This document shows positions 36,268-47,321 of a stretch of DNA of 64,000 nucleotides, one piece after another. The stretch is from Burkholderiaceae bacterium. GTDB taxonomy: Bacteria; Pseudomonadota; Gammaproteobacteria; Burkholderiales; Burkholderiaceae_E. The DNA lies in contig JAGXFR010000015.1 of NCBI GenBank assembly GCA_024637155.1, positions 62,001 to 126,000 of the forward strand, given 5' to 3'. A program made the position numbers and the translations under genes. Below the pieces are notes generated by a model. It saw nothing but the letters and a program-made list of their open reading frames with translations, had not been told where the DNA came from and searched no databases. Every line of letters begins with the position of its first letter. The first letter of the stretch is position 1.

Positions 36268-36277
36268 CGGGCGGCGC

Positions 36278-37000
36278 TCAGTCGAATACGCCGAGTTCGT
36301 CGAGACGGTGCTCGACCGCCTCGCTCCAGCCGCGATTGGCCGCCGGGCTCGCCGGGCTCGGGTGCAGGATCTGCGCGATGCGCGGCCTCACGTCCTTGCC
36401 GAGCGCGTGCTCGATGCGCGTTTTCGCGAAACCACCCACTCCGATCACCCAATGCGGATTGAGCGTCGCGACGGTCACGCGCAGGTGGTGGTCGCAGGCG
36501 CCCAGCAGCGGGGCCAGCTCGGCGGCCAGCAGCTTGTCCGGCGTGAGGTTGCGTCCGGACTCCTCGAGAAAGACGAGCGGGCAGTAGTTCAGCACGAAGC
36601 ACGCGCGAAAGAAGTCCTCCGCAGCCCCGAAGCGCGCCGCTGCCCAACCCCAGAGGCGGCGCCCGCTCACCTCGGAGCGCGGACAGTCGAAGCCCTCAAT
36701 CGGACGTTTCGGGTGCATGTCGGCCGGTGCGGTGACGGTTCCCGAGAGCCCCATCCAGTCGCGCACCGCGGCAATCTCGCCGAAGGGCACGCCGGTCTGC
36801 ATCATCCCGTAGGGTCCGGGATTCATCCCGACGAAGACCACCCGTTTCGCGCCGTCGCCATAGCGCTCGAGGTAGGCCTGGTGCACCGGCCACGCATAAT
36901 CGAGCGGGTTGTAGACGTGGGACACCGGCGCCGAAAAGCGGAGCGGGGCGACGTCGGCGCACAGCCCGCGGGCCGCGCGCACCAGAACCGATGCACTCAT
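36278..37000 (-). CDS. SMUG-type uracil-DNA glycosylase
   Basis: A 240-residue DNA repair enzyme of the SMUG1 family of uracil-DNA glycosylases, which remove uracil and oxidised pyrimidines. The motif GMNPGPYGMMQTGVPFGE is the SMUG1 active-site motif and ILHPSPASPAAN carries the catalytic histidine. LNYCPLVFLEESGRNLTPDKL is also characteristic. It is co-directional with the spermidine-synthase-like gene and divergent from the 6S RNA region. Confidence 0.88.
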   Translation of the reverse strand: MSASVLVRAARGLCADVAPLRFSAPVSHVYNPLDYAWPVHQAYLERYGDGAKRVVFVGMNPGPYGMMQTGVPFGEIAAVRDWMGLSGTVTAPADMHPKRPIEGFDCPRSEVSGRRLWGWAAARFGAAEDFFRACFVLNYCPLVFLEESGRNLTPDKLLAAELAPLLGACDHHLRVTVATLNPHWVIGVGGFAKTRIEHALGKDVRPRIAQILHPSPASPAANRGWSEAVEHRLDELGVFD

Positions 37001-37070
37001 GGGGGCGATGATAAAGGATGCGCGTCGCCGCGACGCGGGAAAGGCGACGGAGTCGCGGGATCGAAAACGG

Positions 37071-37248
37071 ATTCGGAAATGAGAAGGGGCGCGGGATTCT
37101 GCGCCGCGCCCCCGAGCCGCGAGTGGCGGCTGCTTACCGCGGCCAGTTCGCCTCCGGGGATGCAGCAGATCGCGTTTCGCGATCTGTGCCCGGACGTGCG
37201 ATCCGTCGCGGGGAACGTGGAACCCGAGGGTTCCCGCGTTTTCCGAAG
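37071..37248 (+). ncRNA. ssrS: Probable 6S RNA
   Basis: The intergenic region 37001-37404 can fold as a long rod of about 178 nt. The ends pair as TTCGGAAA (37072-37079) with TTTCCGAA (37240-37247), then CGCGGGA (37090-37096) with TCCCGCG (37232-37238). A large bubble follows. The apical arm is built from CCGCG/CGCGG, TCGC/GCGA, TCCGGG/CCCGGA and the 9-bp CAGATCGCG/CGCGATCTG hairpin. The 3' bubble strand can form GGAACCC-GA-GGGTTCC, like the GAACC/GGGTTC hairpin of E. coli 6S RNA; CCCCGAGCCG and CCGCGG are also at matching places. 6S RNA binds sigma70 RNA polymerase in stationary phase. Identification is by eye. Confidence 0.65.
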
Positions 37249-37296
37249 GGCTTGACCATGCAGAGCCTTCTATGAAAGCGCTTGGTTCTCACACTA

Positions 37297-37317
37297 GACC
37301 TGTGCAAAGCGCAGGTC
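37297..37317 (+). other. Hairpin downstream of the 6S RNA candidate
   Basis: GACCTG and CAGGTC pair around TGCAAAGCG, within which TGC and GCG add further pairs. There is no T-run. It may assist processing or termination of the 6S precursor; the function is unsupported. Confidence 0.3.
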
Positions 37318-37404
37318 AAGATGCCGCGCGTGCGTCGTGGTCTAGCGTCGCAATGGCGGGAGTCCAGGCAGGGGTGCGGGGGCCCCGCCCGCCGGCGCCG
37401 CGTT

Positions 37405-38061
37405 TCAGCGCAATTCCTCCCGCGGCACCGACAGCGCGATCAGTGTCTGCGCGCTCCAGTACGTGACGAGGATCCAGAACGTGGCTGCCGGCACCGCCGC
37501 GTGGAATTTGTCGAGCGCGAGGATCAGGTCCGAGATCAGGAACAGCGCGCCGCCGAGCGCCGCGCTGCGCGCCTCGCGCGTGCGCCGCACGAAGGAGCGC
37601 ACCTGCGCCTGCGCGGTCATCGCGCCGAGCACCACGACGTAGACGATCACCGGCAGTTGCAGCGCGGTTTCGACGCCGGGCCAGATGATCGCCAGCGCAA
37701 CGGCCGCGATGACCGCCACCGCGGCGAAGGGCTGCACCTGCGCGCCGAGGCGCACGTCGCTGGTGAACGCCGAGAGGTAGCACATGTGGGCCAGGAGAAA
37801 GGCCAGCAGCCCGAAGACGAAGAATTCGGGTGTGATCAGCAGTACGTCGCCGACGAGCGAGAAGAGCAGCCCGCCGACGATGAAGCGCGCGTAGCGGTCG
37901 ACCAGCAAGCCGCGGCGCCATGCCGCCAGCGCGATGGTGGCGGTGGTCAGCGGTTTGAAGATCCACACGATCAGCGGCGTGCCTTGCCACGCTCCGGCGA
38001 TCGTCAGCGCCGCGCCGGCGGCGATGATGAAGGCAAGCACCGGGGGGTCCTTCAGTCTCAT
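37405..38061 (-). CDS. YhhN-family membrane protein (lysoplasmalogenase-like)
   Basis: A 218-residue membrane protein with about seven hydrophobic segments. GLLFSLVGDVLLI and ALFLISDLILALDKF contain the paired aspartates conserved in the YhhN/TMEM86 family, some members of which hydrolyse lysoplasmalogen. AAAGGAGG precedes the ATG at 38061. It stands alone, divergent from the quinone oxidoreductase. Confidence 0.78.
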   Translation of the reverse strand: MRLKDPPVLAFIIAAGAALTIAGAWQGTPLIVWIFKPLTTATIALAAWRRGLLVDRYARFIVGGLLFSLVGDVLLITPEFFVFGLLAFLLAHMCYLSAFTSDVRLGAQVQPFAAVAVIAAVALAIIWPGVETALQLPVIVYVVVLGAMTAQAQVRSFVRRTREARSAALGGALFLISDLILALDKFHAAVPAATFWILVTYWSAQTLIALSVPREELR

Positions 38062-38230
38062 GCCGCGGGGCCCTCCTTTGGGTGGACGCCTGCGCGCTGT
38101 GGCGCACCAGGTGCGCCGCGTCAGCACGCGGCAAGTTGCAATCAATCTAGCATGCACTTGCGCCGTGGTGGAAGGGTCTGCGGGCGGATGGGCTACGATT
38201 CCGATTCGCAGCCCGCTTCAAGGAGACATC

Positions 38231-39238
38231 GTGAACCAGCCCGAGACCATGCGCGTCATCGACCACGGCAGTGGCGGAACGTCGGAGGTGCTGCGGCTCG
38301 CGTCGGCGCCGATCCCGACGCCCGGCCCGGACGACGTGCTGATTCGCGTCGCGTTTGCCGGCGTGAACCGACCCGACATCCTGCAGCGCAGCGGACGCTA
38401 TCCGCCGCCGCCGGGCGCCTCACCCCTCATCGGGCTGGAGGTCTCCGGGGTGGTTGCGGCGGTGGGCGCGGGGGTCACCGCTTGGCGTCCGGGCGATCGT
38501 GTGTGCGCACTCACCAACGGCGGCGGCTACGCCGAAACGGCGCTCGCGCCGCAAGGGCAGGTGCTGCCGGTGCCCGAGGGCCTGTCGCTCGAGCAGGCGG
38601 GGGCGCTGCCCGAGACCTGCTTCACGGTCTGGACCAACGTGTTCGAGCGCGGGCGCCTCGCCGCGGGCGAGAGCCTGCTGGTGCATGGCGGCTCGTCGGG
38701 CATCGGGGTGACCGCGATCCAGATGGCGCGGGCCCGCGGCGCGACGGTCTACACGACCGCTGGCAGCGCGGAAAAGCTTGCCGCCTGCGTCGCGTTGGGC
38801 GCGAGCGCGGCGATCAACTACCGCGAACAGGACTTCGTCGAGGAGATCGCGCGGCTCACCGACAAGCGTGGTGTCGACGTGATCCTCGACATGGTCGGGG
38901 GAGACTACATCGGGCGCAATCTGCGCTGCCTCGCCGTCGAAGGGCGCCTGGTGCAGATCGCGTTTCTGCAGGGCGCGAAGGTCGAGGTCGACTGGCTCGC
39001 GCTGATGGTGCGCCGGCTCACGTACACCGGTTCCACGCTGCGCCCGCAAAGCGCGGCGCAGAAGGCGGCGATCGCCACGGCGCTCCGGCGCGAGATCTGG
39101 CCGCTGATTGCGGGCGGGGAGATCGTGCCGCAGGTCTTCCGGGTGTTCCCGTTTGCCGAGGCCGCCGCCGCACACGCGCTGATGGAGACTTCCGCGCACA
39201 TCGGCAAGATTCTGCTGCGGGTGGGCGGCGAGGACTGA
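38231..39238 (+). CDS. NAD(P)H quinone oxidoreductase (zinc-independent MDR family)
   Basis: A 335-residue medium-chain dehydrogenase/reductase of the quinone oxidoreductase class. It has GVNRPDILQRSGRYPPPPGASPLIGLEVSGVV at the N-terminus and the NADPH-binding VHGGSSGIGVTAIQMARARGATV near residue 155. Zinc ligands of alcohol dehydrogenases are absent. The GTG at 38231 has AAGGAG 7 nt upstream. PIG3-like enzymes reduce quinones by one electron. It is convergent with rodA. Confidence 0.85.
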   Translation: MNQPETMRVIDHGSGGTSEVLRLASAPIPTPGPDDVLIRVAFAGVNRPDILQRSGRYPPPPGASPLIGLEVSGVVAAVGAGVTAWRPGDRVCALTNGGGYAETALAPQGQVLPVPEGLSLEQAGALPETCFTVWTNVFERGRLAAGESLLVHGGSSGIGVTAIQMARARGATVYTTAGSAEKLAACVALGASAAINYREQDFVEEIARLTDKRGVDVILDMVGGDYIGRNLRCLAVEGRLVQIAFLQGAKVEVDWLALMVRRLTYTGSTLRPQSAAQKAAIATALRREIWPLIAGGEIVPQVFRVFPFAEAAAAHALMETSAHIGKILLRVGGED

Positions 39239-39277
39239 CCTGCGCCGGGACGCCGGTTCGCGCCGCGGCGCAGGATC

Positions 39278-40387
39278 TCAGGTCTGCACCAGATGCCGGT
39301 GCCGGTGCACGCTCATCAGCATGCCGAGTCCGAGACCGATCGTCACCATCGCCGTGCCGCCGTAGGACATCAGAGGCAGCGGCACGCCCACGATCGGCAG
39401 CACCCCGGAGACCATGCCCATGTTCACGAAGATGTAGGTGAACAGGATCATGGTGATCGCACCGGCCAGCAGCCGCGCGAACGGATTCGCCGCCAGTCCG
39501 GCGATCACCAGCCCGCGGCCGATCACCAGCAGGAAAAGCGCAAGCAGCACGCTGCTGCCAACCAGCCCGAACTCCTCGGCGAAGACCGCGAAGATGAAGT
39601 CGGTGGTGCGTTCGGGAACGAACTCGAGGTGCGTCTGCGTGCCCTCGAGCCAGCCCTTCCCCCAGATTCCGCCCGAGCCGATCGCGATGGTCGACTGGAT
39701 CACGTGGAAGCCCTTGCCCAGCGGGTCGGAGCTCGGGTCGAGCAGCATCAGGATGCGCTGGCGCTGGTAGTCGTGCATGAACGACCAGAGCAGCGGCGCA
39801 GCCGCGACCGCGCCAGCCGCCAGCACGCCGATCACCTTCCAGCGCAGTCCGGCGAAGAAGATCACGAAGGCGCCTGCGGCAAACACCAGGATCGCGGTGC
39901 CCAGGTCGGGCTGGCGCGCGATCAGCAGCACCGGGATCGCCAGCAGGAGCGCCGCCAGCGCGAAGTCGAGCCACTGCAGAACGCCCTCGCGGCGCTGGAA
40001 GTACCAGGCGAGCATCAGCGGCATCGCGATCTTCATCAGCTCCGAGGGCTGCACCCGGGTGACGCCCAGGTCGAGCCAGCGCCGCGCCCCCTTGGACACC
40101 TCGCCGAAGAACGCCACCCCAAGGAGCAGCACGACGCCCACCACGAAGGCCGGGACGGCGAGCCGCATCAGCACGGTTGGCGAAACGTTGGCCGCCACCC
40201 ACATCACCACGAAGGCGAGCGCGAGGTTGCGCAAATGGCCCTCGAAGCGCCCCGGATAATCGTAGGCGGCCGAGTACATCGTCACGATGCTCAGCGCGCT
40301 GATCAACACCAGCGTTACGGTGAGCGAAGGGTCGAACACCGCCACGTAGGGGCGGACTCGCTGCCACAGGGGCACCTTGTCGATCAC
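39278..40387 (-). CDS. rodA: Rod-shape-determining peptidoglycan polymerase RodA
   Basis: A 369-residue SEDS-family glycosyltransferase with about ten membrane segments that polymerises glycan strands in lateral wall synthesis together with PBP2. Hallmarks are QPDLGTAILVFAAG, the long periplasmic loop with PSSDPLGKGFHVIQSTIAIGSGG, the ERTTDFIFAVFAEEFG motif and LMSYGGTAMV. The GTG start overlaps the mrdA stop (GTGA), so the partners are translationally coupled. It is the last gene of the operon. Confidence 0.93.
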   Translation of the reverse strand: MIDKVPLWQRVRPYVAVFDPSLTVTLVLISALSIVTMYSAAYDYPGRFEGHLRNLALAFVVMWVAANVSPTVLMRLAVPAFVVGVVLLLGVAFFGEVSKGARRWLDLGVTRVQPSELMKIAMPLMLAWYFQRREGVLQWLDFALAALLLAIPVLLIARQPDLGTAILVFAAGAFVIFFAGLRWKVIGVLAAGAVAAAPLLWSFMHDYQRQRILMLLDPSSDPLGKGFHVIQSTIAIGSGGIWGKGWLEGTQTHLEFVPERTTDFIFAVFAEEFGLVGSSVLLALFLLVIGRGLVIAGLAANPFARLLAGAITMILFTYIFVNMGMVSGVLPIVGVPLPLMSYGGTAMVTIGLGLGMLMSVHRHRHLVQT

Positions 40388-42336
40388 CGCCGCTCCCTGG
40401 GAATCACCGGGTCCACGTCCTGCGGGTCGAGGTCTTCCGGGATGTCGCGCAGCTGCGCGTCGTCGCTGACCCCCGGCAGACCCGTGGTGGGGAAGTCGCG
40501 CGGCAGCTTTCCGAGCAGGTGAAAATCGAACACGGCGCGCGCGATCGGCGCGGCAGCCTGCGCGCCGAAGCCGCCGTTCTCGACGATCACCGCCAGCGCG
40601 AGCCGGGGCTTGTCCGCCGGCGCGAAGGCCATGAACAACGAGTGATCGCGAAAGCGTTCGGCGATGCGGCGCGCGTCGTATTTCTCGCCCTGCTTGATGC
40701 CGATCACCTGCGCTGTGCCGGTCTTGCCGGCCACCGTGTATTCGGCGCCCGCGAAAGCGATCCGGCTAGTGCCGAAGCGGCTCACGTCGACCATGGCAGC
40801 GCGCACGAGTTCCAGATGTCCGGGCTTCAATGCGATGCGGTTTGTCTCGGTCGCCGATGTGGCGCTCTCTTTGCCGGTAGCGGGGTCGACGATCGCGCGC
40901 ACCACCCGCGGGCGCATCGCCACCCCGCCGTTGGCCAGCGTCGCCGTCGCATGCGCCATCTGCAACATCGTGAAGGCGTTGTAACCCTGTCCGATTCCGA
41001 TGGAGGGGCTCTCGCCCGGGTACCACTTCTGCTTGTAGCGCCGCATCTTCCACGCGCGCGAAGGCAGGAGTCCGGTGGTCTCGTTGTCCAGATCGATCCC
41101 GGTGAGCTGCCCGAATCCCCACGGCTTCATGAAGTCGTGAATCGCGTCGACGCCCATGTCATAGGCGAGCTTGTAGTAGTAGGTGTCGCTCGAGACGACG
41201 ATCGACTTGTGCAGATTCACGGTCCCGTGACCCGCGGGCTTCGAGTCGCGGAACCGCCGATTGCCGAGCTGGAAGTAGCCGGGGTCCTGGATCGTCATCT
41301 CGGGCGTGCGCGCCCCGGTCTCGAGCGCGGCGAGCGCCATAAAGGGCTTGTAGGTCGACCCCGGCGGATAGGTGCCGCGCAGCGGGCGGTTCACCAGCGG
41401 CTTCGCCGGGTCGTCGTTGAGTGCCTGCCAGCTCGCGTGGTCGATGCCGTCGACGAAGGCGTTCGGGTCGTAGGTGGGCTTGGAGACGAAAGCCAGCACC
41501 TCGCCGGTTTCGGGCTGGATCGCCACCAGCGCACCCTTGCGCTCGCCGAAGAGTTCCTCGACCAGCTTCTGGAGCTGGATGTCGATGGAGAGCACGATGT
41601 TGGCGCCCGCCGTCGGCGGCATGCGCGAGAGCGTGCGCATCACGCGCCCGCCGGCGGACACCTCGACCCGCGCCGCCCCCGCGCGGCCGTGCAGTTGCTG
41701 CTGGTAACTCAGTTCGACGCCGGTCTTGCCGATGTGGGTGGCGCCCGCATAGTCCGACGCGTCGTCGCCCTCCTCGATGCGGCGCTTGTCTTCCAGGGAG
41801 ATCCGGCCGATGTAGCCGAGCACGTGCGAGGCGCTCTCGCCCAGCGGGTAGTTGCGGAACTGGCGCGCCTTGATTTCCACCCCGGGCAGCCGGTAGCGTT
41901 CGACCGCGATGCGCGCGACTTCCTCGTCGCTCAGGCGCACCTTCAGCGGGATAGTCTCGATGCTGCGCGTGTCCTCGAGCAGGCGCTGGAAGCGGCGACG
42001 GTCGCGCGGGTCGATTTCGATGACCCCGGCGATGGCGTCGATCGTCACCTCCAGGTCGGCGATCCGCGCAGGGGTCAGTTCCAGCGTGAACGCCGAGACG
42101 TTCTCGGCGAGCAGCACTCCGTTGCGATCGTGAATCAGCCCGCGCCCCGGGGTCTCGGGAACCAGCGAGATGCGATTGTCCTCGGCCTGCGCATGGTAGT
42201 CGGCATAGCGCCAGACCTGCAGGTAGAGAAAACGCACCACCAGGAGTCCGAAGAGCACCAGCACGAAGACCAGCGCAAACCCGAGCCGCAGCCGCATGCG
42301 GTGCAGGTCGGCGCCGGAGTTGCGAACTTCCACCAT
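40384..42336 (-). CDS. mrdA: Penicillin-binding protein 2
   Basis: A 650-residue class B transpeptidase of the elongasome. One membrane anchor (LGFALVFVLVLFGLLVVRFLYLQV) lies at about residues 15-35; a dimerisation domain starting RGLIHDRNG follows. The transpeptidase motifs are GSTYK (catalytic serine), SSD and KTGTAQ. The start at 42336 (MVEVRNSG) was chosen 19 nt after the mreD stop; longer readings overlap mreD. It works with RodA. Confidence 0.92.
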   Translation of the reverse strand: MVEVRNSGADLHRMRLRLGFALVFVLVLFGLLVVRFLYLQVWRYADYHAQAEDNRISLVPETPGRGLIHDRNGVLLAENVSAFTLELTPARIADLEVTIDAIAGVIEIDPRDRRRFQRLLEDTRSIETIPLKVRLSDEEVARIAVERYRLPGVEIKARQFRNYPLGESASHVLGYIGRISLEDKRRIEEGDDASDYAGATHIGKTGVELSYQQQLHGRAGAARVEVSAGGRVMRTLSRMPPTAGANIVLSIDIQLQKLVEELFGERKGALVAIQPETGEVLAFVSKPTYDPNAFVDGIDHASWQALNDDPAKPLVNRPLRGTYPPGSTYKPFMALAALETGARTPEMTIQDPGYFQLGNRRFRDSKPAGHGTVNLHKSIVVSSDTYYYKLAYDMGVDAIHDFMKPWGFGQLTGIDLDNETTGLLPSRAWKMRRYKQKWYPGESPSIGIGQGYNAFTMLQMAHATATLANGGVAMRPRVVRAIVDPATGKESATSATETNRIALKPGHLELVRAAMVDVSRFGTSRIAFAGAEYTVAGKTGTAQVIGIKQGEKYDARRIAERFRDHSLFMAFAPADKPRLALAVIVENGGFGAQAAAPIARAVFDFHLLGKLPRDFPTTGLPGVSDDAQLRDIPEDLDPQDVDPVIPRERR

Positions 42337-42355
42337 CGTCGGTGCGCGCCGCTCG

Positions 42356-42871
42356 TCAGAGCGGGCGGTTGTCGTCCCGGTCCACCGGGGCACGCTGCGG
42401 GGCGAGCAGTACCCAGCCGGCCACCGGCCAGAGCAGGGTCCCGGTGACGCTGGGGGCGAAGTAGATCCAGCCCGGGAAATCGGCGCCCACGGCCATGCGC
42501 AGGATCAACGCCACCAGCTGCCCGCCGAGCAGCAGCAGGAACACGTGGACCATCTGAGCGGGAATGCTGAACCAGGGGAGGCGCCGGTGCAGGCTGATCG
42601 CGCCGTAGGACAGCAGGCTGTAGACGAGCGCCGTCTCGCCGAGCAACGCGGCATCGTGGACATCCATCAACAGGCCGAAGAGGAAGGCGATTCCGATTCC
42701 GACCATGCGCGGCTGGCGCACGTTCCAGAACACCAGCACCAGCGCGAGGAAGTCGGGCGCCATCGAAAAGCGTCCCCACGGCAGCACATTGAGCACGAAG
42801 GCCGCGACGATGGCGAACGTGATGAACGCCCGGTTGGCCGGTGCCAGCAGGTATTCCGGACGCGCGGGCAT
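42356..42871 (-). CDS. mreD: Rod-shape-determining protein MreD
   Basis: A 171-residue inner-membrane protein with five or six hydrophobic helices and the family's DVHDAALLGETALVYSLLSY segment. It bridges MreC and the elongasome. It starts 2 nt after the mreC stop. Confidence 0.88.
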   Translation of the reverse strand: MPARPEYLLAPANRAFITFAIVAAFVLNVLPWGRFSMAPDFLALVLVFWNVRQPRMVGIGIAFLFGLLMDVHDAALLGETALVYSLLSYGAISLHRRLPWFSIPAQMVHVFLLLLGGQLVALILRMAVGADFPGWIYFAPSVTGTLLWPVAGWVLLAPQRAPVDRDDNRPL

Positions 42872-42873
42872 CG

Positions 42874-43779
42874 CTATTTCCCGGTTGGCCGGCGCTTGCG
42901 CGCCGGGACCGTGTCCGTTGCCGGAGCGCTGGTTTCGGGAACGCCGCTGCGCTCGGCGAGCAGCACCAGCAGCATCCGGCTGGTTTCGACCCCGGCGATC
43001 GGCGCGAGCGTGGCGCTCGCGAAGGATCCGCCGGCGTCGCGCTGAAAATCGACGACGCGGCCCACCGGGAGTCCCGGGGGGAAGACCGCGTCGAGCCCTG
43101 AAGTGATGGCGATGTCTCCGACGCGAATATCGGAACTCGACGGCAGGTAGCGCAGTTCGAGGCCACCGGGATGCGGTCGCCCGAAGCCGATCGCGCGCTG
43201 CCCGGTGCGCACGAGTTCCACGGGCAGCGTCGAACTGCGATCCGAGAGCAGCGTCACCTCGCTGGTGACCGGCAGCACGCGGGTCACCTGTCCGACCACG
43301 CCGGCGGCGTCGATCACCGGCTGGCCCGCCGCGATGCCGTGCTGCAGGCCGCGATCGATCACGATCCGGCGCGTGAACGGGTCACGCGTCTCGTAGAGCA
43401 CTTCGCCGACCGTCGAGCGCAGCGCGATGCGCTCACGCATCGCCAGCACCTGGCGCAGCTGGCTGTTCTCGGCCGCGAGTTGCTCGACCTGCAGCAGCGT
43501 GCGCGCGTTGGCGACTTCGATGCGGCGCAACTCGGCGTTCTCCGTGCGCAGGCGGCCGATGCCGCCGAAGTAATCGGTGACGAGGCTCGCCGCGTCACGC
43601 GGCACCAGCAGCGTGCGCTGCAGCGGATAGAGCACCGTGCCGATGCCCTGGCGAATGGTGGCCAGCAGTCCGGAGCGCGCATCGATCACCAGCAGCGCGA
43701 TCGCGAGCAGCGCGAAGAACGCGAGGCGCGCATTCGCGGAGGGACCCTGTTTGAAGAACGGCGGGGGGCTGCGGTCCAT
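42874..43779 (-). CDS. mreC: Rod-shape-determining protein MreC
   Basis: A 301-residue periplasmic scaffold with one N-terminal membrane helix (residues about 18-35), a coiled coil (ELRRIEVANARTLLQVEQLAAENSQLRQVL) and two beta-barrel domains carrying GVVGQVTRVLPVTSEVTLLSDRSS and DIRVGDIAITSGLDAVFPPGLPVG. A short basic C-terminal tail follows. It organises MreB and PBP2/RodA. Confidence 0.9.
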   Translation of the reverse strand: MDRSPPPFFKQGPSANARLAFFALLAIALLVIDARSGLLATIRQGIGTVLYPLQRTLLVPRDAASLVTDYFGGIGRLRTENAELRRIEVANARTLLQVEQLAAENSQLRQVLAMRERIALRSTVGEVLYETRDPFTRRIVIDRGLQHGIAAGQPVIDAAGVVGQVTRVLPVTSEVTLLSDRSSTLPVELVRTGQRAIGFGRPHPGGLELRYLPSSSDIRVGDIAITSGLDAVFPPGLPVGRVVDFQRDAGGSFASATLAPIAGVETSRMLLVLLAERSGVPETSAPATDTVPARKRRPTGK

Positions 43780-43823
43780 GGTTCATCCGGGACCGTGCAC
43801 GAGCAGGCGCCGCGCTGTACGTG

Positions 43824-45289
<1,466 letters not shown>

Positions 45290-45293
<4 letters not shown>

Positions 45294-46759
45294 AGCTCCA
45301 CGAACTCACCCTGGCCGAGCTGCGCGGCGGGCTGGATGCCGGGCGCTTCGGCGCCGAGGAACTGGCCCGGCACTACCTGGAGCGCATCGGCGCCGACCGG
45401 CTCAACGCCTTCATCGACGTCCAGCCGCAGCGCACGCTCGAGCAGGCGCGCGCCGCAGACACCCGGATCGCTGCCGGCGAGCGCGCCCCGCTGCTGGGCA
45501 TTCCGGTGGCGCACAAGGATATTTTCGTCACCCGCGGCTGGCGCTCGACCGCCGGCTCGCGGATGCTGGCCGACTACGTCAGTCCCTATGACGCCACGGT
45601 GGTGGCGCGCCTGCAGGTCGCCGGCGCGGTGTGCCTCGGGAAGACCAACTGCGACGAGTTCGCGATGGGCTCGTCGACCGAGAACCCGCATTTCGGACCG
45701 GTGCGCAACCCCTGGGACGAGGCCGCGATTCCGGGTGGCTCGTCGGGCGGGTCGGCCGCGGCGGTGGCGGCCGGACTCGCGCCGATCGCCACGGGCACGG
45801 ACACGGGCGGCTCGGTGCGCCAGCCCGCGGCGATGTGCGGCGTCACCGGAATCAAGCCCACCTACGGCCGTGTTTCGCGTTACGGGATGATCGCCTACGC
45901 ATCGAGCCTGGACCAGGGCGGCGCCTTCGCGCGCTCGGCGCATGACTGCGCGCGCCTGCTCACCGCGATGGCCGGCTTCGATCCGCAGGACTCCACCAGC
46001 CTGCAGCGCGACCCCGAGGACTTCGCGGCCAAGCTCGCCGCGCCGACGTCGGGCTCACAGCCGCTGCGCGGGCTGCGCGTGGGCATTCCCGCCGAGTTCT
46101 TCGGACCCGGGCTCGCCAGCGACGTGCGCGCCCCGATCGAGGCCGCGCTCGCCGCGCTCGAGTCGCTCGGCGCGCACCGGGTTGCGGTGTCGCTCCCCAA
46201 GACGGAACTGGCGATTCCCGCCTACTACGTGATCGCGCCGGCCGAGGCGTCGAGCAACCTGTCGCGATTCGACGGGGTGCGCTACGGGCATCGGGCCGGG
46301 GCGTACGCCGACCTGCTCGACATGTACAAGCGCACGCGCGCCGAAGGCTTCGGCGCCGAGGTCAAGCGCCGGATCCTGATCGGCACCTACGTGCTCTCGC
46401 ATGGCTACTACGACGCGTACTACCTGCAGGCGCAGAAACTGCGCCGGCTCATCGCCGAAGACTTCCGCGCCGCCTTCGCGTCGGTCGACATCATTGCCGG
46501 CCCGGTCTCACCGACCGTCGCGTGGAATATCGGGGAACGCACCGACGACCCGGTGCAGAACTACCTCGCCGATATCTTCACGCTGCCCGCCTCGCTCACG
46601 GGGTTGCCCGGCCTCTCGATGCCGGTGGGCTTCGGCGCCGGCGGGCGGCCCGTGGGATTGCAGCTGATCGGGAACTACTTCGACGAGGCGCGGCTGCTCA
46701 TGGTCGCGCACCGCTTCCAGCAGGCGAGTGACTGGCACCTGCGCCGCCCCGGAGGCTGA
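45290..46759 (+). CDS. gatA: Asp-tRNA(Asn)/Glu-tRNA(Gln) amidotransferase subunit A
   Basis: A 489-residue amidase that frees ammonia from glutamine. The Ser-cisSer-Lys triad is visible as K76 (VAHKDIF), S151 ([10 protein letters not shown]) and S175 ([12 protein letters not shown]). The full amidase signature and normal length indicate a working enzyme. It is followed 3 nt later by the lipoprotein gene. Confidence 0.95.
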
Positions 46760-46762
46760 ACC

Positions 46763-47275
46763 GTGCACATACGACTTCTGCTCGCCGCGGCCATCGTCGC
46801 GCTGCTCGCCGGGTGTGCCGCCCCGCGCCATTCGCAGCCAGACGGGACACGCCTGAGCTACCCGGGTCCCTTTTCGCCGTCCGCTCCGCAGCCTGGCGCG
46901 CAGCGCCCGGCGCCGATCGCGGACCTGGCGATCAACCTGCAGGGACAATGCGCGCAGGTCGAGGCCGACGGGTTCCGCGAGCGGGCCACACTGCGGCTGC
47001 GCGACAGCCGGGTCGAAACGCTGTCGTGGGAACTGCAGGTCGGCCGGCGCGGGTCGTGCCGATTCGAGCAGGCCGATTTTGAACAGACGCGCAGCCGGCC
47101 GCACATCGAACTGCTCGCGCGCGACGGCAGCGGCTGCAAGCTGATGATCTGGCGCGACAATCGCCGGATTACCCTGGCGCATGCGGAGTGCGCGGCGCGC
47201 TGCTCGCCGGGGATTTACGAGAACGCCTGGCCGGTGATGTTCGATCCGGTCTCCGGCGGCTGCGCGCGTCCGTAG
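46763..47275 (+). CDS. Predicted lipoprotein between gatA and gatB
   Basis: A 170-residue protein with a lipoprotein signal: basic start, hydrophobic core and lipobox LLAGC with the modified cysteine at residue 18. A proline-rich linker (about 35-52) follows. The mature part has several cysteines ([32 protein letters not shown]) that could form disulfides. It is a family I do not recognise. It starts with GTG 3 nt after gatA and ends 46 bp before gatB, so it is co-transcribed with amidotransferase genes without an obvious functional link. Confidence 0.75.
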   Translation: MHIRLLLAAAIVALLAGCAAPRHSQPDGTRLSYPGPFSPSAPQPGAQRPAPIADLAINLQGQCAQVEADGFRERATLRLRDSRVETLSWELQVGRRGSCRFEQADFEQTRSRPHIELLARDGSGCKLMIWRDNRRITLAHAECAARCSPGIYENAWPVMFDPVSGGCARP

Positions 47276-47321
47276 CGCAGCGGCACATCGCACCGGAAGC
47301 ACCGTTCAGAGAGGTTCGAAG

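Noticed and set aside
37213-37245. Stand-alone rho-independent terminator (GGAACCC/GGGTTCC hairpin followed by TTTT)
   Set aside because: The T-run is part of an 8-bp pairing with upstream TTCGGAAA, and the whole region folds as a 6S-like rod; the hairpin is better explained as the 3' bubble hairpin.
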